Of a DNA stretch of 64,000 nucleotides, positions 61,130 to 64,000 are shown piece by piece. How positions within the stretch are numbered: position 1 is the stretch's first letter; the number at the start of each line of letters is the position of its first letter. Position numbers and translations under genes: made by a program. Below the pieces are notes generated by a model, which made no database searches, was not told where the DNA came from, and was given only the letters and a program-made list of their open reading frames with translations. The stretch is taken from contig NZ_CP151273.1 of the NCBI RefSeq assembly GCF_038237375.1, forward strand, positions 1,240,001 through 1,304,000. The letters run 5' to 3'. Source of the stretch: Alcaligenes sp. SDU_A2. GTDB taxonomy: Bacteria > Pseudomonadota > Gammaproteobacteria > Burkholderiales > Burkholderiaceae_B.

Positions 61130-61726
61130 CTAGGCGAAGGTGGTCGGCAGGCTGGGCAGCAGAGGGTTCAGGCCGAAGCGGCGCAGCATGGAGCATAGTT
61201 CGATCAAGGGCAGTCCTATGATGGCGGTCGGGTCATCCGAGCGCATGCTTTGCATCAAAGCGATGCCCAGGCCTTCGGCCTTGGCGCTGCCTGCCGTATC
61301 GTAGGGGGTCTCGGTGCGCAGGTAATGTTCGATTTCTGCATCGTCCAGCGTGCGGAACAGACAGTGTGTGATGATGTCGCTGCATAGCGTCTTTTGTCCG
61401 TCGGTCACGCATAGGGCGCTGTGAAACGCGACTTCGCGTCCGCTCAGGGCGCGCAATTGACGTACGGCACCGGCATGATCGCCGGGCTTGCCAATGGCGT
61501 CCGTGCCCAGTGTGGCGACCTGATCCGAACCGATGACCAGAGCACCGGGATTCAAGGTGCTGATGCGGGCGGCTTTTTCGCGTGCCAGGCGCAGGCTCAG
61601 GGCGGCCGGCTGTTCGTCGGGGTGCGGTGTTTCGTCTATGTCCGGGGACTGGCAGGTGAAAGGCAGGCCCAAACGCGTTAACATGTCGCGTCGATAGATT
61701 GAGCTTGATGCAAGGATGATACGCAT
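61130..61726 (-). CDS. maf: Maf-type nucleotide pyrophosphatase (YceF-like)
   Basis: House-cleaning enzyme that hydrolyses non-canonical or methylated nucleoside triphosphates. Start at 61726 (MRIILASSSIYRRDML) gives 198 residues with SSSxYR near the N-terminus, SDQVATLG and the DTAGSAKAEGLG segment. The open frame extends upstream to 62275 inside yceD and is ignored there. It is divergent from yceD-rpmF-plsX-fabH, as YceF-type Maf genes often are. Confidence 0.92.
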   Translation of the reverse strand: MRIILASSSIYRRDMLTRLGLPFTCQSPDIDETPHPDEQPAALSLRLAREKAARISTLNPGALVIGSDQVATLGTDAIGKPGDHAGAVRQLRALSGREVAFHSALCVTDGQKTLCSDIITHCLFRTLDDAEIEHYLRTETPYDTAGSAKAEGLGIALMQSMRSDDPTAIIGLPLIELCSMLRRFGLNPLLPSLPTTFA

Positions 61727-61749
61727 GGTGTGTCTTGCTGTGCTTTGGT

Positions 61750-61779
61750 TTGACTGTCGTGCTCGAAGCGCTGTATTAT
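61750..61779 (+). promoter_or_regulatory. Predicted sigma-70-type promoter of yceD-rpmF-plsX-fabH
   Basis: -35 TTGACT (61750-61755), 18-base spacer, -10 TATTAT (61774-61779). Transcription would start near 61786, about 85 bases before yceD. Confidence 0.55.
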
Positions 61780-61870
61780 CTAATGTTTTCTTCGTTATTG
61801 AAATGGTCCTACTTGCACAGGCCTTGCGTTTTTGGGGCTTGTTTGGGCAGGGTTGTTCTTTGATGCGCTC

Positions 61871-62377
61871 ATGGCGAAACACTATATAGATACCCAAAGT
61901 CTTGGCCGCGGTCCCCAGCGTCTGGCTGGCCAGGCCCGTGTTGCGGATCTGTCTCGCCTGGTGTCGGATCTGCCGGCGCAAGGCGATCTGGTCGTGGACT
62001 GGAGCGTGGCGGGCAGAGCGGATTCGGCAGGGCGGAATTTTGTGCTTGTACAGGCCCAGGGTTCCGTGGTGTTGCAATGCCAGCGCTGCATGAAGCCGTT
62101 TGAATGGCCTCTCGATATTTCCAACGAAGTGGAAGTTGTGGCAACAGAAGCCGAGCTTGAGCTGGATGACGACGACGTCGAAGGCCCGGATCGCATTTTT
62201 TGCGAAGGCCGTCTGGATGCCCTGGGTCTGGTCGAGGACGAGCTGATTCTCAGCGTGCCGTATGTGCCGCGTCACGAGGTCTGCCCCGGCAATCAGCCGG
62301 ATGCAGCGCCCGAGGACGAACCGCCGGCTAAGCGGGAATCGCCGTTTGCCGTACTGGGTTCGCTCAAGAAACCTTGA
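61871..62377 (+). CDS. yceD: DUF177 / YceD family protein
   Basis: A 168-residue protein of the YceD family, which in bacteria and plants is linked to 23S rRNA accumulation and 50S ribosome assembly. The ATG at 61871 (MAKHYIDTQSLGR) is preferred over an upstream frame start. The family core VLQCQRCMKPFEWPL has the conserved CxxC, and LVEDELILSVPYVPRH follows. It is always found just before rpmF in this order. Confidence 0.92.
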   Translation: MAKHYIDTQSLGRGPQRLAGQARVADLSRLVSDLPAQGDLVVDWSVAGRADSAGRNFVLVQAQGSVVLQCQRCMKPFEWPLDISNEVEVVATEAELELDDDDVEGPDRIFCEGRLDALGLVEDELILSVPYVPRHEVCPGNQPDAAPEDEPPAKRESPFAVLGSLKKP

Positions 62378-62448
62378 TTGTTTGTTGCTAATTCGTTAAT
62401 TTTTCGGGCTGTTCCCATATTCGGGCCAGTCTATCTACAGGAGTCATC

Positions 62449-62631
62449 ATGGCTGTTCAGCAGAATAAAAAGAGCCCGTCCCGGCGCAACATGCGTCGTT
62501 CGCACGACGCACTTACCGGTCCTTCGACGGCCATCGAGCCAACGACGGGCGAGCTGCACCTGCGCCACCACATCAGCCCCAACGGCATCTACCGTGGCCG
62601 TAAAGTGCTGAAAACAAAGAACGACGAGTAA
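62449..62631 (+). CDS. rpmF: 50S ribosomal protein L32
   Basis: A 60-residue basic ribosomal protein. [20 protein letters not shown] is the family N-terminus and [17 protein letters not shown] the C-terminal half. It has no zinc-binding cysteines, so it is the Cys-minus form. A strong ACAGGAG ribosome-binding site lies at 62437-62443. It sits between yceD and plsX. Confidence 0.97.
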   Translation: MAVQQNKKSPSRRNMRRSHDALTGPSTAIEPTTGELHLRHHISPNGIYRGRKVLKTKNDE

Positions 62632-62673
62632 TCTACCTCTTTGTCTTTGCAAGCAACATAGGTTGCATGCTTG

Positions 62674-63762
62674 ATGTCTAACAAAAAAATACGTATTGCC
62701 ATCGACTGCATGGGCGGCGATGTCGGTTTGCCGGTCACCGTCCCTGCGGCACTGCTTTTTGCGAAGCGGTTCCCGGATGTGCACTGCTTATTGGTGGGCG
62801 ATGCCCAGGCCATCGAGCAAACCCTGCGTGCGCAAGGCAATGTCGATACCTCCTGGTACGACATTCTTCATGCATCTGAAGTCGTCACCATGGCCGATTC
62901 GGTCGAGGTGGCCCTGCGCCGCAAAAAAGATTCTTCCATGCGTGTGGCTGCCCAGTCCGTCAAGGACGGGTTGGCCGACGCGTGCGTCTCCGCCGGCAAT
63001 ACCGGTGCCTGGATGGCGATCACCCGCTACGTGCTCAAGACGCTGGACGGCATAGATCGTCCGGCTATCGCCACTTCCATTCCCAACCAGAAAGGCGGTG
63101 CCACCACCATGCTGGATCTGGGGGCCAATGTCGATTGCACGGCTGAACACCTTCTGCAATTCGCCATTATGGGTACGGCATTGGCCAGCATCGTGGACGG
63201 ACACGAGCGGCCCACGGTCGGCTTGCTCAATATCGGTGAAGAAGTCATCAAGGGCAACGAAGTCGTCAAGCAGGCGGCCGAGCTGTTGCGCTCAAGCGGC
63301 CTGAACTTCTATGGCAATGTGGAAGGCGACGATATCTGCAAGGGCACGGTCAATGTGGTTGTCTGCGATGGCTTTGTCGGCAATGTCGTGCTCAAGTCCA
63401 TCGAAGGCCTGGCCAAGATGGTGGGCGGCATGCTGCGCGAAGAGTTCACGCGCGACGCCTACAGCAAAGCGTCTGCTTTGCTTGCCCGTCCGGTCTTGAA
63501 TCGTTTCCGCGATCGGGTGGATAATCGCCGGCACAATGGCGCTGCCCTGCTGGGGCTGCGTGGCATTGTCATCAAAAGCCATGGTTCGGCCGATGCCTAT
63601 TCTTTCGGGTATGCTTTGCAGCGTGCCCGAGGCGCGGTCCTCAATGGCTTGCTTGATGGCACCAGTCAGGCAGTGGAGCGGATCAGGCAAAGCCTGAATT
63701 CGCTTCAGTCTGCGCCTGGTGAGCCGGATTCACTCCACACTTCAGAGCCCTCATCCTCATAA
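62674..63762 (+). CDS. plsX: Phosphate acyltransferase PlsX
   Basis: Makes acyl-phosphate from acyl-ACP, feeding PlsY in phospholipid synthesis. The ATG at 62674 gives 362 residues; the TTG three bases before is an alternative. Family segments: [57 protein letters not shown] and the [11 protein letters not shown] near the C-terminus. The last 20 residues are polar and variable. It is followed 25 bp later by fabH. Confidence 0.96.
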   Translation: MSNKKIRIAIDCMGGDVGLPVTVPAALLFAKRFPDVHCLLVGDAQAIEQTLRAQGNVDTSWYDILHASEVVTMADSVEVALRRKKDSSMRVAAQSVKDGLADACVSAGNTGAWMAITRYVLKTLDGIDRPAIATSIPNQKGGATTMLDLGANVDCTAEHLLQFAIMGTALASIVDGHERPTVGLLNIGEEVIKGNEVVKQAAELLRSSGLNFYGNVEGDDICKGTVNVVVCDGFVGNVVLKSIEGLAKMVGGMLREEFTRDAYSKASALLARPVLNRFRDRVDNRRHNGAALLGLRGIVIKSHGSADAYSFGYALQRARGAVLNGLLDGTSQAVERIRQSLNSLQSAPGEPDSLHTSEPSSS

Positions 63763-63787
63763 CACGGGTTCGACTGGGAAGAAAACT

Positions 63788-64000
63788 ATGACGATATTTG
63801 CCAAAATTATCGGTACGGGCGGCTACCTGCCACCTCGGGTCGTGTCCAACGAGGATCTGGCCGCCGAGCTGGCGCAAAAGGGCATCGAGACCTCCGACGA
63901 GTGGATTGTCGAGCGCACCGGCATACGGCAGCGTCACCTGGCCGAACCCGGCGTGCGCTCCAGCCAACTGGCGACTCAGGCGGCCCGGCAGGCGCTGGAG
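63788..64000 (+). CDS. fabH: 3-oxoacyl-ACP synthase III (partial, cut by window end)
   Basis: Starts fatty-acid synthesis by condensing acetyl-CoA with malonyl-ACP. The first 71 codons are visible, in frame to the last base. [21 protein letters not shown] begins like FabH (the GTG-YLP motif) and [16 protein letters not shown] is its hallmark. The active-site Cys lies beyond the window. Placed behind plsX in the usual order. Confidence 0.93.
   Translation, partial: MTIFAKIIGTGGYLPPRVVSNEDLAAELAQKGIETSDEWIVERTGIRQRHLAEPGVRSSQLATQAARQALE

Noticed and set aside
61727-62275. Longer maf reading frame running into yceD
   Set aside because: The extra residues overlap yceD and lack similarity; family N-terminus MRIILASSS is at 61726.

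Overview
The window is ordinary chromosomal DNA of a betaproteobacterium of the order Burkholderiales, most likely family Alcaligenaceae (the Bordetella/Achromobacter/Alcaligenes group). Supporting signs are the OmpR/EnvZ-type pair resembling Bordetella RisA/RisS, the TsaB-RimI fusion, the Par27-like parvulin, the DUF2818 gene behind nuoN, the order yceD-rpmF-plsX-fabH, and an intracellular polyhydroxybutyrate depolymerase. Genes are dense, with many 4-bp ATGA/GTGA stop-start overlaps. I see no rRNA, tRNA, CRISPR array, prophage or intact insertion sequence.

Layout. 1-7772 (+): end of the NADH dehydrogenase operon, nuoH (cut by the window edge) through nuoN, plus a DUF2818 membrane protein and a strong terminator. 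7869-8984 (-): nitronate monooxygenase-like protein. 9173-10024 (+): serB. 10221-13718 (-): mfd. 13721-14904 (+): ispD-ispF. 14921-17091 (-): response regulator and sensor kinase. 17360-19491 (+): tsaB-rimI fusion and a uracil-DNA glycosylase. 19525-20901 (-): lplT. 21084-27745 (+): smc-zipA-ligA. 28080-30095 (-): msrB-yciB-bolA-parvulin. 30420-35373 (+) and 36238-40920 (-): two complete branched-chain-amino-acid-type ABC importers facing each other across ompW. 41047-42329 (-): rsxB-nth. 42381-43604 (-): phaZ. 43807-44130 (-): fdxA. 44364-45539 (+): pncB. 45570-46088 (-): flavodoxin-like protein. 46171-51555 (+): relA, then trpB-trpA-accD. 51556-52571: a 1-kb gene-free stretch. 52572-55778 (-): rne. 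56264-59512 (+): rluC, a HAD phosphatase, msrP, msrQ. 59586-61726 (-): amidase, SAM methyltransferase, maf. 61871-64000 (+): yceD-rpmF-plsX-fabH (fabH cut by the window edge).

How the genes work together. Respiratory complex I (nuo) makes proton motive force. smc, zipA, ligA, mfd, nth and the uracil-DNA glycosylase serve chromosome upkeep and division. rne, rluC, tsaB-rimI and rpmF serve RNA and ribosome metabolism. accD, plsX and fabH feed fatty-acid and phospholipid synthesis, and lplT supports phospholipid repair. msrB and the msrP/msrQ pair repair oxidised methionine in the cytoplasm and periplasm. relA and phaZ connect starvation signalling with storage-polymer use.

The most unusual part is the gene-free stretch between accD and rne. 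It carries two very large imperfect palindromes of about 235 bp each. Their inner arms are related to one another, so they look like two inverted copies of one repeat element, and they lie where many proteobacteria carry folC after accD. I do not recognise this element. Other points worth a look are a run of nine C residues at the start of the response-regulator gene, a LivF-type ATPase with arginine in place of the Walker A lysine, LivM-LivG and TsaB-RimI fusions, and a palindrome over the predicted phaZ promoter.
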